DNA from: Maricaulis salignorans
GTDB lineage: Bacteria; Pseudomonadota; Alphaproteobacteria; Caulobacterales; Maricaulaceae
DNA: 64,000 bases
Reading direction: 5' to 3'
NCBI RefSeq assembly: GCF_900103475.1
Contig: NZ_FNHG01000005.1
Location: 62,001 to 126,000, forward strand
Positions within the stretch are counted from its first letter, which is position 1. Every line of letters starts with the position of its first letter. Below, piece by piece: positions 50,667 to 59,229 of the stretch. The notes under the pieces are model-generated. The model was not told the origin of the DNA. It worked only from the letters and a program-made list of their open reading frames with translations, and did not search any database. Both the position numbers and the translations under genes were made by a program.

Positions 50667-51881
50667 TTGAAACTGCTCGTCATGTCGCACGCGGCGGACC
50701 GGACCGGTGCTCCCAGGAGTGCGCTCCTCCTGGCACAGGAATGGGTCCGGCTGGGTCTGGATGTCCGCATTCTCCTGCGCCGTGATGGTGTTTTGAGGCC
50801 CGAATTCGAAGCCGTTGCGCCGACCGATATCTACCGCTCGAACCCGGCCTTTGGCCTGCGCGATGCCGGAGCGATGATGCGGGAGAGCGATGCTGTCATG
50901 GCGTTAAAATGCCTACGCAATCCGGACCGGCCATATTGCCGTTCCGTTGCCGAGCGCCGTCACGCAGACGTCCTGGCCGATCATTATCGCGGCTGGGGGG
51001 CGGACGCGATCTACGCCAATACATCGCATTGTGCGGACATGATTGAACAAATCGGGTTGAACCTCCCCGTGCTGACGCATGTCCGCGAAATGGCTCCGAG
51101 CCTGCTGGCCCTGGACCCGCGCCGGCGTCAGCACCTTGTTGCAGGTGATGGACCGGTTCTGGCGGTGTCCGAACGCGGCCGGGTGGACCTGGTCGAGATC
51201 GGCGTCGCGGCCGCGCGTATCGCTGTCGAGCCACCCGCGGCGGCTGTGCCGGACAGGGCCGGTCTTGACGCGCAGCGCGCCGATGTGGAGCGCGAACTCG
51301 GTCTCAGGCCTGGCGACCGGCTGATTGCCAGCGCTGGAACGGTTGGTTCGCGCAAGGGGGCAGACCTGTTCATTGATGCGGTCCTGCAGGTGCTACAGCC
51401 AGCGCCCCGACCAGAGCGGATCATGGCGGTCTGGCTTGGCGATGGCGCCTGGCTGGAGGCTTGCCGCGCCCGGGTGGCTGAGGCGGGCCTGGCTGAGCGC
51501 ATCCTGTTTCCCGGCGCGGTTGCCGATGTGACGCCGGTCTTGCGCCGGGCTGAGCTTCTCTTGTGTTGCTCGCGTGAGGATCCCTATCCACGGGTTCTGA
51601 TCGAAGCGGCGCTGAGCGGTGCACCGAGCATTGCCTTTGCCGGGACGGGCGGGGCTGAGGAATTCATTGCGGAATTTGACGCTGGCTGGCTGGTCCCGGC
51701 CTTCGACACCGGCGCCATGGCCGCGCAGGTCCGGGCCGCGCTCGCGGCGCGGCAGGGGCCGGATGAGGCGCTGGCCGGCCGCGTGGCTGGCGAGCGATCG
51801 GTGCAGAAGAGCGCGGCCCGACTGCTGGGGCATCTGAACGATCTGGCCGGGGGGACGCATGGCGCGACTACTCACTCATAA
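50667..51881 (+). CDS. Glycosyltransferase family 4-like
   Basis: 404 aa. I chose TTG 50667, 5 bases after GGGGAGG; GTG 50664 and TTG 50646 are in the same frame. The N-terminal MKLLVMSHAADRTGAPRSAL is a GT-B acceptor loop. The donor domain has ASAGTVGSRKGADLFIDAVL, AVWLGDGAWLEACRARV, and CSREDPYPRVLIEAALSG with the retaining E-x7-E pair. It likely extends the glycan exported by the adjacent ABC system. Its last 23 bases overlap the next gene. Confidence 0.85.
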   Translation: MKLLVMSHAADRTGAPRSALLLAQEWVRLGLDVRILLRRDGVLRPEFEAVAPTDIYRSNPAFGLRDAGAMMRESDAVMALKCLRNPDRPYCRSVAERRHADVLADHYRGWGADAIYANTSHCADMIEQIGLNLPVLTHVREMAPSLLALDPRRRQHLVAGDGPVLAVSERGRVDLVEIGVAAARIAVEPPAAAVPDRAGLDAQRADVERELGLRPGDRLIASAGTVGSRKGADLFIDAVLQVLQPAPRPERIMAVWLGDGAWLEACRARVAEAGLAERILFPGAVADVTPVLRRAELLLCCSREDPYPRVLIEAALSGAPSIAFAGTGGAEEFIAEFDAGWLVPAFDTGAMAAQVRAALAARQGPDEALAGRVAGERSVQKSAARLLGHLNDLAGGTHGATTHS

Positions 51882-52545
51882 TACGCCGGCAGGTGTGGCC
51901 AGTGCCGCCGCCGACGCGATCGTGCGAGCCGTCAACCGGCACAAGGGGCACCGGTTCAATCTGGCGCTTTCGGGAGGCTCGACCCCGCCCCTGATTTTCC
52001 GCCGGCTTCGCAGGCTGGCGGGGCGCGGTTTTGCACCCGAACGGCTGCGCCTGTTCTGGATCGATGAGCGTTGTGTCCCCATTTCGCATCCGGACAGCAA
52101 TGCCGGCAGCGCCCGCAAGCATCTCGGACACGTCTGGAATGCCGCCGATGTCCGCGCCATGTCGGGCGAGCTGGCGCCAGCCGTCGCTGCGCAGGCCTAT
52201 GCCCGGCGCCTGCAGTATTTTGGTGGCGCGCACGCCTTCGACATGGCCCTGGTTGGCCTTGGCCCCGATGGCCATGTTGCCTCGCTCTTCCCCGGCACCG
52301 ACGCATTGGAGGCCAGGGACACGGTGACCGTTGGCGAGGCGCCGTCCGGTGATTTCAGGATATCGGTTACGATGCCGGTCCTGCGCTCGGCGCGTTCACT
52401 CCTGGTCGTGGCTTGCGGGGAATCGAAGGCCTGGGCCGTGCGCGAGGCTCTGTCGGGCCGGCCGGTTTCGCCCTTCGCGCGCGCCTGTTCCGGCCGTCCG
52501 CGCGTCGAAATACATGCCGACGCGGCCTGTTCGCGGGCGCTGTGA
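51859..52545 (+). CDS. pgl: 6-phosphogluconolactonase-family protein
   Basis: 228 aa. ALSGGSTPPLIFRRL (residues 34-48), FWIDERCVPISHPDSN and LVGLGPDGHVASLFPG are the three hallmark motifs of DevB-type 6-phosphogluconolactonase. The enzyme opens 6-phosphoglucono-lactone in the pentose phosphate path. Here the gene is embedded in a glycan operon, overlapping a glycosyltransferase gene, and no zwf or edd is nearby. It may be a paralogue recruited to another sugar lactone, or simply a misplaced housekeeping gene. Confidence 0.85.
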   Translation: MARLLTHNTPAGVASAAADAIVRAVNRHKGHRFNLALSGGSTPPLIFRRLRRLAGRGFAPERLRLFWIDERCVPISHPDSNAGSARKHLGHVWNAADVRAMSGELAPAVAAQAYARRLQYFGGAHAFDMALVGLGPDGHVASLFPGTDALEARDTVTVGEAPSGDFRISVTMPVLRSARSLLVVACGESKAWAVREALSGRPVSPFARACSGRPRVEIHADAACSRAL

Positions 52546-52691
52546 GTGGCTCGCGCGCCCGGGTGAGCCTGAGAGTTTCGGGGCGGCGCGCTGGCGCGCT
52601 GAATCCAGCGGCTAACAGCCCGCCGGGTCGATTGATCATTTAATTTTATGCAGATAAACTTGTCGGTGAATCAATCAATTGGAGAGTTCGA

Positions 52692-53423
52692 ATGGCTGGT
52701 ATGGAGGACGTCAAGAGTTATTATGTATTCACGACGCACAAAGCGGCGTCGAGATTTATTGATGCCTTGATGCGAGACCTCGCAATCGGGACTGGACTGG
52801 AGCTGCACGCCCCTAAACATCCAGGCTTCCCGCGCGAGAAAGAACTCGAACTGGATCCAAGCAAGCTAAAAGTAGACGGTTTGATCGGCACGCTGAGATA
52901 TGCATTTTTGCCGCTTGATTTCGAAGATTCCAAAGTCGTGCTTCATCTCCGGGACCCCAGAGACGTTCTGGTTTCCCTGTTTTTCTCACATAAATACACG
53001 CACCGCCGTAGTAGTGAGGGATTCAACCCTTCGAACGACTCCTTGAGTGAGCTCGACAAGGGTATCGATAATTACGTTCTGTTTAGAGCGCCGCAGTATC
53101 TGGAGCGCTATAACTTCTATATCGACAAGATGCTCGGCCAGGAGAATGTGACCTTCTCCCGATACGAGGAGATGGTGCTTGATTTTGAAGGCTGGCTGCC
53201 GAAATTCCTTGAGCCATTCCCGCTGAAGAACCGCAAGGCCTTCATTGCCAAGCAAATGAAGAAGCGCGCCGCGCAATTCGATCTGGACGGTAGTGAGGAT
53301 GTGACGGCGCACAAGCGCAAGGCGGTTCCCGGCGACCACAAGGAGAAGCTGGCGCCTGAAACGATTGCGAAGCTGAACGAAATTTTCGCACGACCACTGG
53401 CCCGCCTGGAATACGATATCTGA
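52692..53423 (+). CDS. Sulfotransferase (PAPS-dependent)
   Basis: 243 aa, ATG with TTGGAGAG upstream. The 5'-phosphosulfate loop is FTTHKAASRF (residues 13-22), and the 3'-phosphate motif is VVLHLRDPRDVLVSLFF (about 81-97). The C-terminal KAVPGDHKEKL matches the R/K-x-G-x-x-GDWK element of cytosolic-type sulfotransferases. It would move sulfate from PAPS to a hydroxyl of a glycan or lipid. The first half is clearly less GC-rich and uses rare codons (AGA, AGT, ATA-type) compared with its neighbours, a sign of recent transfer. Confidence 0.82.
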   Translation: MAGMEDVKSYYVFTTHKAASRFIDALMRDLAIGTGLELHAPKHPGFPREKELELDPSKLKVDGLIGTLRYAFLPLDFEDSKVVLHLRDPRDVLVSLFFSHKYTHRRSSEGFNPSNDSLSELDKGIDNYVLFRAPQYLERYNFYIDKMLGQENVTFSRYEEMVLDFEGWLPKFLEPFPLKNRKAFIAKQMKKRAAQFDLDGSEDVTAHKRKAVPGDHKEKLAPETIAKLNEIFARPLARLEYDI

Positions 53424-53623
53424 TTGCCGGTGCAGGGCTGCGGCCCTCAAGTGTGGCGGATGTTTCGGGTCGCCTGAAAGGCCCGTCCTGAAGTCTCATT
53501 GGGGGCAGCCCTGTCGGGCAGTCCGCATCAAGACCGAGCTGCGGCTGGCCGGCACCGACCAGACCAAATCGCAGGCGGGGGCAGCGCCTGGCCGGCCTTA
53601 CCGCATTGCCACGAGGAAGATAG

Positions 53624-54319
53624 ATGAGCGCCGATCGCGATTACCTTCACCTTTTCAATCATATTCCAAAGACTGCAGGGACCGCGTTCAAGAAGTCCCT
53701 CCTGCGGAATGTCGGCGAAGAACGATTTCTGGATATCATTCATCCGGACAAGGCCAAGATCGACGAGACGCTGGCCGTCACGGATACCGGCAAGCTGAGC
53801 TGGATCTGCGCCAATTTTCACAACAAGCAGATTGAATCGCTGCGGCAATCTGACGGACGCGCCCTGAGGATTGTCACCATGCTGAGGCACCCGGTGCAGC
53901 GTGGCATGTCGCTGTACCGCTTCGTCCGCAACAAGAAGTCCCACGCGCTCTACAAGCGGATTTCAAAGATGGATCTGCTTGAATTTGCGCAGGATGATGC
54001 GCTCGATCGCCAGCTATCTGAATATTATACGCGCCGCTTTGGCGGGGGTTCATTCGACGATGCTGTCGCGCTGCTCAATCGTGACAAGCTGGTGGTCGGG
54101 ATCACCGAGGAGATGAGTTGCACCATGCGTGTGATCGCCCGGGTCACCGGTTTCTCCGATCTCGAAGTGCCTCACGCCAATGTCTCGAAGCAATTCTCCG
54201 AATTCGATGTGGATGAAGATCGTGTCGCCGAGGCGACACGGATCCTGGCCGGGAAAAATCCCCTGGATATTCGCTTGTACGAGCATTTCAGGGATGTGTT
54301 GCTCGAAGCTGAGGCGTAG
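53624..54319 (+). CDS. Sulfotransferase family 2-like
   Basis: 231 aa. The PAPS loop is FNHIPKTAGTAFKKSLL (residues 11-27), and the 3'-phosphate segment is IVTMLRHPVQRGMSLYRF (about 84-101). This is the carbohydrate (heparan/chondroitin-type) sulfotransferase pattern found in bacterial glycan loci and Nod-factor-like systems. It would sulfate a sugar, working with PAPS whose synthesis starts with cysD at the end of the window. It is not closely similar to the sulfotransferase encoded 200 bases upstream, so the two may act on different positions. The gap 53424-53623 shows only a small GC hairpin. Confidence 0.82.
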   Translation: MSADRDYLHLFNHIPKTAGTAFKKSLLRNVGEERFLDIIHPDKAKIDETLAVTDTGKLSWICANFHNKQIESLRQSDGRALRIVTMLRHPVQRGMSLYRFVRNKKSHALYKRISKMDLLEFAQDDALDRQLSEYYTRRFGGGSFDDAVALLNRDKLVVGITEEMSCTMRVIARVTGFSDLEVPHANVSKQFSEFDVDEDRVAEATRILAGKNPLDIRLYEHFRDVLLEAEA

Positions 54320-54473
54320 TTATTCCTGTCCCGCTTCATCCCGCCCGCGGCTCTGCCGGGGCGTCGAAATGAGGGGGTTGGCGGCGATTAACTCTGTTGA
54401 TTTTGAGCCGTTTTGCGCTAACAAGTCACGATTATCCATAATCGATCACTTCTAATCCTCGAAAGGGAACTTC

Positions 54474-54653
54474 ATGAGCATGGAATCCAATAATCTGGGC
54501 TGCCCTGAAGCTGTCGCCTACGCGCTGATGTTGCACATGGCTGCCATCGAAGGCGTTTCCCTGGCCGGTGGTGAAAACTCCGCCAGCAAAAAATGGATCA
54601 TGAATACATACGCCAAATGCCTTCAGCTCGTGAAGCAACAAAAGTCCGACTGA
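54474..54653 (+). CDS. 59-aa small protein, unknown
   Basis: ATG 54474 with GAAAGGG 6 nt upstream and TGA at 54651-54653. The sequence starts MSMESNNLGCPEAVAYALML and ends CLQLVKQQKSD. It is mostly helical, soluble, has two Cys (residues 10 and 49) and no signal peptide. The ribosome site is better than that of several larger neighbours, and the codon use is normal, so I think it is real. It has no recognised domain. It stands alone between the second sulfotransferase and the cytidylyltransferase; a role in the glycan locus is a guess. Confidence 0.6.
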   Translation: MSMESNNLGCPEAVAYALMLHMAAIEGVSLAGGENSASKKWIMNTYAKCLQLVKQQKSD

Positions 54654-54763
54654 CGATGTCGGCCCCGGTCAGCGCATCGCCCCCGCGGCGAACGGCTGAC
54701 CATTATTCCCACGGGTGCAGCGCGTTGTTTTTTAAGTAGCTCTTCGCAGATTGAAGTCGTCAC

Positions 54764-55447
54764 GTGACCCTTATTGCCATGATCCCGGCCCGTATGGGCA
54801 GCCAGCGGCTCAAGAAAAAGAATCTCGCACCACTGGCGGGTATTCCGCTGATCCGCCGGGCGGTTCGGCGGTGCCAGGCGGCCGGGTGTTTTGACCGGAT
54901 CATCGTCAATTCGGAGAATGTGGAATTCCGCGACCACGCGATCGCCGAGGGTGCCGAGTTTCACGAGCGCCCGGACTGGCTGGGCGGACATGATGCGACC
55001 AGCGAGGATTTCGTTGGTGAGTTCATGCGCGCTCATCCAAGCGAGCGGCTCTATCAGGTTCACTCCATCGCCCCGTTGGCTTCGGCCGACCATATCCGCC
55101 GGTTTGTCGAATTTGCCGAGGCGGGTGAGCTGGATACCGTGCTCAGTTGTGTCGAGGAGCAGATCGAGTGTGCCATAGCCGGCGAGCCGGTGAATTTCAC
55201 ATTCGATTCCAAGACCAATTCTCAGGATTTGCGCGCCCTGCAGCGTATCACCTGGAGTCTGACCAGCTGGACACCATCGATTTTTCTTGAGGCGCAAGAC
55301 GCTGGCCGGTGTGCGACCTATGCCGGGCGTGTGGGCATAATGCCCTTGGATCGCTGGTCCGGGCATGTCATCAAGACGCAGGAAGACTTGGATATTGCGG
55401 AGGCCTTGCTGAGCCATCTCGGCGACGGCCCGCAATTCGGCGGCTGA
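54764..55447 (+). CDS. NeuA-like acylneuraminate cytidylyltransferase family protein
   Basis: 227 aa from GTG 54764. The CTP loop is IAMIPARMGSQRLKKKNL (residues 4-21), followed by FDRIIVNSENVEF and HATSEDF-like HDATSEDFVGEF. The length and motifs match CMP-sugar synthetases (NeuA, PseF, PtmB, KdsB relatives). It would activate a keto acid sugar, such as sialic, legionaminic, pseudaminic or a novel acid, as its CMP ester. No NeuB-type condensing enzyme is in the window, so the acid is unknown. It opens a compact set of six genes to 60.0 kb. Confidence 0.82.
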   Translation: MTLIAMIPARMGSQRLKKKNLAPLAGIPLIRRAVRRCQAAGCFDRIIVNSENVEFRDHAIAEGAEFHERPDWLGGHDATSEDFVGEFMRAHPSERLYQVHSIAPLASADHIRRFVEFAEAGELDTVLSCVEEQIECAIAGEPVNFTFDSKTNSQDLRALQRITWSLTSWTPSIFLEAQDAGRCATYAGRVGIMPLDRWSGHVIKTQEDLDIAEALLSHLGDGPQFGG

Positions 55448-55490
55448 GCGAGCGGGCGCGTCTGGCCTGACGTCCTGGAAGGACAAGGTA

Positions 55491-56525
55491 ATGGTATTGA
55501 AGATCGGGGTCGTCGGATTCGGCAAGATGGGGCGAATCCGCAAGGCGACACTTGATGCGCGCAGCGATGCACGTGTCGTTGCGCTGGCCGACCCCTATGC
55601 CGATATGTCTGACCAGCAGGGTGTCAGCCGTCACACCGACTGGGAAAAACTGCTCGAGGAAGACATTGATGCTGTCGTTATCAGTTGTACCAATGAGCTG
55701 ATCCCGACCGTCGCGGTGGCGGCACTGGCCAAGGGCATTCACGTCTTCTGCGAGAAGCCCCCGGGGCGCAATCCCCAGGATGTGCACCGCATTCGCGATG
55801 CGTCGCTGCAGCATCCCGAGCTGATCGTCAAATTCGGCTTCAATCACCGCTATCATGAATCCGTGGAGCAGGCGCGCCGCCTGGTTTCCTCGCAAAGCCT
55901 TGGTAAAATCCTCTGGATGCGGGGCGTCTACGGCAAGGCCGGCGGCCCTGAATTTGACAAGAACTGGCGCAATGAGCCCAGCCGCTCCGGTGGCGGGATC
56001 CTGCTGGATCAGGGCATCCACATGATCGATCTCTTCCATGATTTCTGTGGCACGTTCACGGAAGTGAAGAGTTTCGTGACCAGCCAGTACTGGAATATCC
56101 CGGTCGAGGACAATGCCTTCGCCCTGTTGCGCAATGATGAGGGACAGGTCGGTGTCATCCACTCTTCGGCCACCCAGTGGCGCCATACCTTCCGCCTCGA
56201 GATCTTCCTCGAGAAGGGGTTTCTGACCCTTGAGGGCATTCTTTCCTCCACCATGAGTTACGGCAAGGAGACCCTGATCGTCGCGCGCAATACGTTTGAC
56301 GAGAACGGCTATCCGCTGCCCAATCCCGAGGAGGTGATCAGCTTCTTCGCCGATGACCGCTCCTGGGAAAAGGAAATGACGGAATTCGTGACCTGCGCCC
56401 TGGCCGGCGACGCCATCAAGATCGGCACCGTGCAGCAGGCCGTGGATGCGATGGAAACGGTCTTCGCCATTTATGGCGCCGACAAGAGCTGGAACCAGTC
56501 CGGCGAGTGTGAGCAATCGGCATGA
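55491..56525 (+). CDS. Gfo/Idh/MocA-family oxidoreductase
   Basis: 344 aa. The N-terminal NAD(P) motif is GVVGFGKMGRIRKATL (residues 6-21). The EKPPGRNPQDVHRI segment (about 94-107) supplies the conserved Lys of the E-K-P motif, and the C-terminal half has GGGILLDQGIHMIDLFHDF with the catalytic D..H pair. Such enzymes oxidise or reduce sugar hydroxyls or keto groups. PtmF/NeuA-adjacent members occur in nonulosonate loci. Its stop overlaps the methyltransferase start (ATGA). Confidence 0.85.
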   Translation: MVLKIGVVGFGKMGRIRKATLDARSDARVVALADPYADMSDQQGVSRHTDWEKLLEEDIDAVVISCTNELIPTVAVAALAKGIHVFCEKPPGRNPQDVHRIRDASLQHPELIVKFGFNHRYHESVEQARRLVSSQSLGKILWMRGVYGKAGGPEFDKNWRNEPSRSGGGILLDQGIHMIDLFHDFCGTFTEVKSFVTSQYWNIPVEDNAFALLRNDEGQVGVIHSSATQWRHTFRLEIFLEKGFLTLEGILSSTMSYGKETLIVARNTFDENGYPLPNPEEVISFFADDRSWEKEMTEFVTCALAGDAIKIGTVQQAVDAMETVFAIYGADKSWNQSGECEQSA

Positions 56526-57526
56526 AAACTTCGGTTCTGATCGACGAAATGCGCCTCGCCGAGGTCCGCCCGGACCAGGTCGCCAAGCGTTACGAGGAAT
56601 TGCGCCGGGCTGAAGCGGCCCACCTGCTGCAAAACCCGTCGACGCGCTGGGTTGGCCGCGCCACGCCGACCCGGTCCTGCAAGCCGGGCCCGGCTTTCAT
56701 GTCTGATGGTCTGAGCTTCCATCACTGTCCCGATTGCGGCTCGATCTTCGCCTCGCCGGTCCCGGTGCAGGAAGAGCTGGACCGCCTGGCCCGCGATGGC
56801 GAGGCCGCCCGTTGGCGCCGCGATTATTTCGGTCAGCGGTTTTCGGAGAAGCAACGTCAGGCGATTCATGCGCCGATCGTTCGCTGGGCCCAGGAAGTGA
56901 TTGACGAATACGGCCTCACCGAACCGCGCACCGCTTTGGTTGGCAATGATGAAACCGGGCTCGCCACCTCGCTGAACGCCAATGGGCGGCTCGGCCAGAT
57001 GGTCCTGACCGAGCGCGTCTCGGGTCAGCCGGCGCCGGAAGGTGCGGTGGAGGTGGCGGCATCGGAACTCAGCGCCGCCGCTTTCGACCTGGTGTTCGAC
57101 ATGGGCTCGCTGGAGCGGGTTGCCGATCCGGAACGCCGCCTCGCGCTGTGGTCGGAACTGGTCGCGCCCGGTGGTTTCCTGGCGATCACCACCAGCATGG
57201 CCAGCGGGCTGGAATACCGGGTTCTGGGGCCCAAGGCCGCCAGCTTCATCGCCCTCGACCGGTTGACGCTCTATTCGGTTCCTGCCCTCACCGAACAACT
57301 CGCCCTGTTCGGCTTCGAAGTGGTCGAGTTCTCGACCCCGGGACGGCTTGATGTTGAAGTCCTCGAACAGGCCTTCGCCGATGGTGCGCCCTCGGATGAT
57401 CCGCTCGATTTCTGGACCCACGCACTCAAACATGGTGGCGAGGACTTCAAGACCGATCTGCAACGCCTGTTGCAGCAACACCGATTTTCATCCTTCGCGC
57501 GCGTGCTCGCCCGCAAGGTCGGCTGA
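56522..57526 (+). CDS. Divergent SAM methyltransferase-like protein with Cys motif
   Basis: 334 aa. Residues 50-75 contain Cys53 and HHCPDCGS (Cys69, Cys72), a zinc-ribbon-like element. The central part resembles Methyltransf_12 proteins: FDLVFDMGSLERVADPERRL and VAPGGFLAITTSMASGLEYR. Motif I, however, reads ALVGNDETGLATSL instead of the usual DxGCGxG, so SAM binding may be altered. The C-terminal helices (SVPALTEQLALFGFEVVEFS) are like sugar C- or O-methyltransferases of NDP-sugar pathways. It overlaps the oxidoreductase gene and precedes the dehydrogenase by 33 bases. Confidence 0.7.
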   Translation: MKTSVLIDEMRLAEVRPDQVAKRYEELRRAEAAHLLQNPSTRWVGRATPTRSCKPGPAFMSDGLSFHHCPDCGSIFASPVPVQEELDRLARDGEAARWRRDYFGQRFSEKQRQAIHAPIVRWAQEVIDEYGLTEPRTALVGNDETGLATSLNANGRLGQMVLTERVSGQPAPEGAVEVAASELSAAAFDLVFDMGSLERVADPERRLALWSELVAPGGFLAITTSMASGLEYRVLGPKAASFIALDRLTLYSVPALTEQLALFGFEVVEFSTPGRLDVEVLEQAFADGAPSDDPLDFWTHALKHGGEDFKTDLQRLLQQHRFSSFARVLARKVG

Positions 57527-57559
57527 TTTATTCTTTTACCCTGAAGGCAGAAGCACATC

Positions 57560-58474
57560 ATGACCAAAGGCAAGATCCTCCTTGGACCGTCGAGCTTCGG
57601 CGCCGCAAGCCCGGCGCCCGTCGACCTGTTGCAAGCGGCCGGCTATGAGATCGTCGACAATCCGTTCAAACGGCGTCTGACGCGCGAGGAGTTGCTGGGT
57701 CTGCTGCCGGGGATCAAGGGTCTGATCGCCGGCCTTGAGCCTCTTGATCGCGGTGTTCTCGAGCAATCCGAACTGAAGGCTCTCTCCCGTGTCGGCTCCG
57801 GCATGTCGAATGTGGACATGCCCGCGGCCCAGGCTCTCGGCATTCATGTCTCCAGCACACCGGACGGGCCGACCCTCGCTGTCGCCGAGCTGACGGTCGG
57901 CTGTTTGATGAATCTTCTGCGCCAGACCTCGGCCATGGACCGCGCCATGCGGACCGGCGAGTGGGACAAGCGCATGGGCCGCCAATTGCGCGATCTGACG
58001 ATTGCCATTGTCGGCTATGGCCGGATCGGCCGGAAAACCGGCGAGCTTTTCTCCGCGCTCGGCGCAAAGATCCAGATTGTCGACCCGTTTGTCGACGCGG
58101 CCAGCGTCTCGGCGCCGGTGGTCTCGCTGGAACAGGCCCTGGAAGGCGCTGATGCCATCGCCCTGCATGCCAGTGGCGAGACCTGCATCATCGATGCGGC
58201 GGGCTTCGGGCGTATGAAGCCGGGCATGTTCCTGCTCAATGCGGCGCGCGGCGAACTGATCGATTATGATGCCCTGTTCGCGGCACTCGCCGATGGCCGG
58301 GTGGCCGGTATCTGGGCGGATGCGCATCCGCAAGAACCCTATAAGGGCAAGCTGCTCGAATTTGATCAGGCCTTGCTGACCCCGCATATCGGTTCCTACT
58401 CCCTGGAGGGGCGTATCCAGATGGAACTCGACGCGGCGCAAAACCTGCTCAACGATCTCGAAAAGGCATCCTGA
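57560..58474 (+). CDS. D-3-phosphoglycerate dehydrogenase-like 2-hydroxyacid dehydrogenase
   Basis: 304 aa. NAD-binding GYGRIGRKTGELFSALG (about residues 153-169), catalytic Arg in LLNAARGELIDYDAL, and the Glu/His pair in HPQEPYKGK and LTPHIGSYS are all present. There is no ACT or regulatory domain, so it is shorter than serine-pathway SerA (about 530 aa in Alphaproteobacteria). It probably works on a pathway acid, such as a phospho-hydroxy acid, rather than in bulk serine synthesis. The stop touches the phosphatase start (ATG 58474). Confidence 0.85.
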   Translation: MTKGKILLGPSSFGAASPAPVDLLQAAGYEIVDNPFKRRLTREELLGLLPGIKGLIAGLEPLDRGVLEQSELKALSRVGSGMSNVDMPAAQALGIHVSSTPDGPTLAVAELTVGCLMNLLRQTSAMDRAMRTGEWDKRMGRQLRDLTIAIVGYGRIGRKTGELFSALGAKIQIVDPFVDAASVSAPVVSLEQALEGADAIALHASGETCIIDAAGFGRMKPGMFLLNAARGELIDYDALFAALADGRVAGIWADAHPQEPYKGKLLEFDQALLTPHIGSYSLEGRIQMELDAAQNLLNDLEKAS

Positions 58475-59229
58475 TGGCGGCGTCCGGCGACCTGCGCGCC
58501 ATCCTCGCGGCCGCCGAAGATGCGGCTCGTGCAGCCGGTCAGGCCTTGCGTAAGGGGGGCGGAGCCTTTGAGGGTGTCGAGCGTTCCGAGGGGCGGGACA
58601 TCAAGCTGAATGCCGATCGTGCCGCTGAACGCCTGATCATTGACCGTCTGACAGCCCTGATGCCCGCGCCGATCCTGTCCGAGGAAACCGGCTGGACGGC
58701 CGAGGCGGGCGACAAGGTCTGGGTCGTCGATCCGCTCGATGGTTCGGCGAATTACAACCGGAATATCGATCTGTGCAGCGTCTCGATCGCCTGGGTCGAG
58801 AATGGCCGACCGGTCGCGGGTGTCATCTATGAATTCCTCAGCGACCGCCTTTATAGCGGCGCGATCGGCCTGGGCACGCGCCTCAATGGCGAGCCCGTCA
58901 GCGTCGCCGGTCACACCCGTACGCAGGACTCGATCCTGTTCACCGGGCTCGCGATCAACCGTGATTTCAGCGCCGAAGCCCTCGGCGCCTTCGCCGCCGG
59001 TTTCGCGTGCTGGAAAAAAGTCCGGATGATCGGATCCGCCGCAACCTCGCTGGCCTATGTCGCCCGGGGTGCTGCGGATGCCTATTTCGAGGACTCCATC
59101 ATGTTCTGGGATGTTGCAGCCGGATGTGCGCTGGTCGAGGCGGCTGGTGGCCGGGTCTCGATCGTCGGAGATTCAATGGACAAGCCCGTCAGCGTGCATG
59201 CGGATAATGGCAAGCTCTGGACCCTTTGA
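58474..59229 (+). CDS. Inositol monophosphatase-family phosphatase
   Basis: 251 aa. Metal motifs are LSEETGW (68-74) and VVDPLDGSANYNRNID (84-99), with FWDVAAGCALVEAAGG at about 210-225. This is the general SuhB/CysQ-like family, which removes phosphate from sugars, inositol or nucleotides. In its setting it may dephosphorylate the product of the dehydrogenase next to it. CysQ (3'-phosphoadenosine 5'-phosphate breakdown) is an attractive alternative because two sulfotransferases are in the locus, but the sequence alone does not decide. It overlaps the next gene by 23 bases. Confidence 0.83.
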   Translation: MAASGDLRAILAAAEDAARAAGQALRKGGGAFEGVERSEGRDIKLNADRAAERLIIDRLTALMPAPILSEETGWTAEAGDKVWVVDPLDGSANYNRNIDLCSVSIAWVENGRPVAGVIYEFLSDRLYSGAIGLGTRLNGEPVSVAGHTRTQDSILFTGLAINRDFSAEALGAFAAGFACWKKVRMIGSAATSLAYVARGAADAYFEDSIMFWDVAAGCALVEAAGGRVSIVGDSMDKPVSVHADNGKLWTL

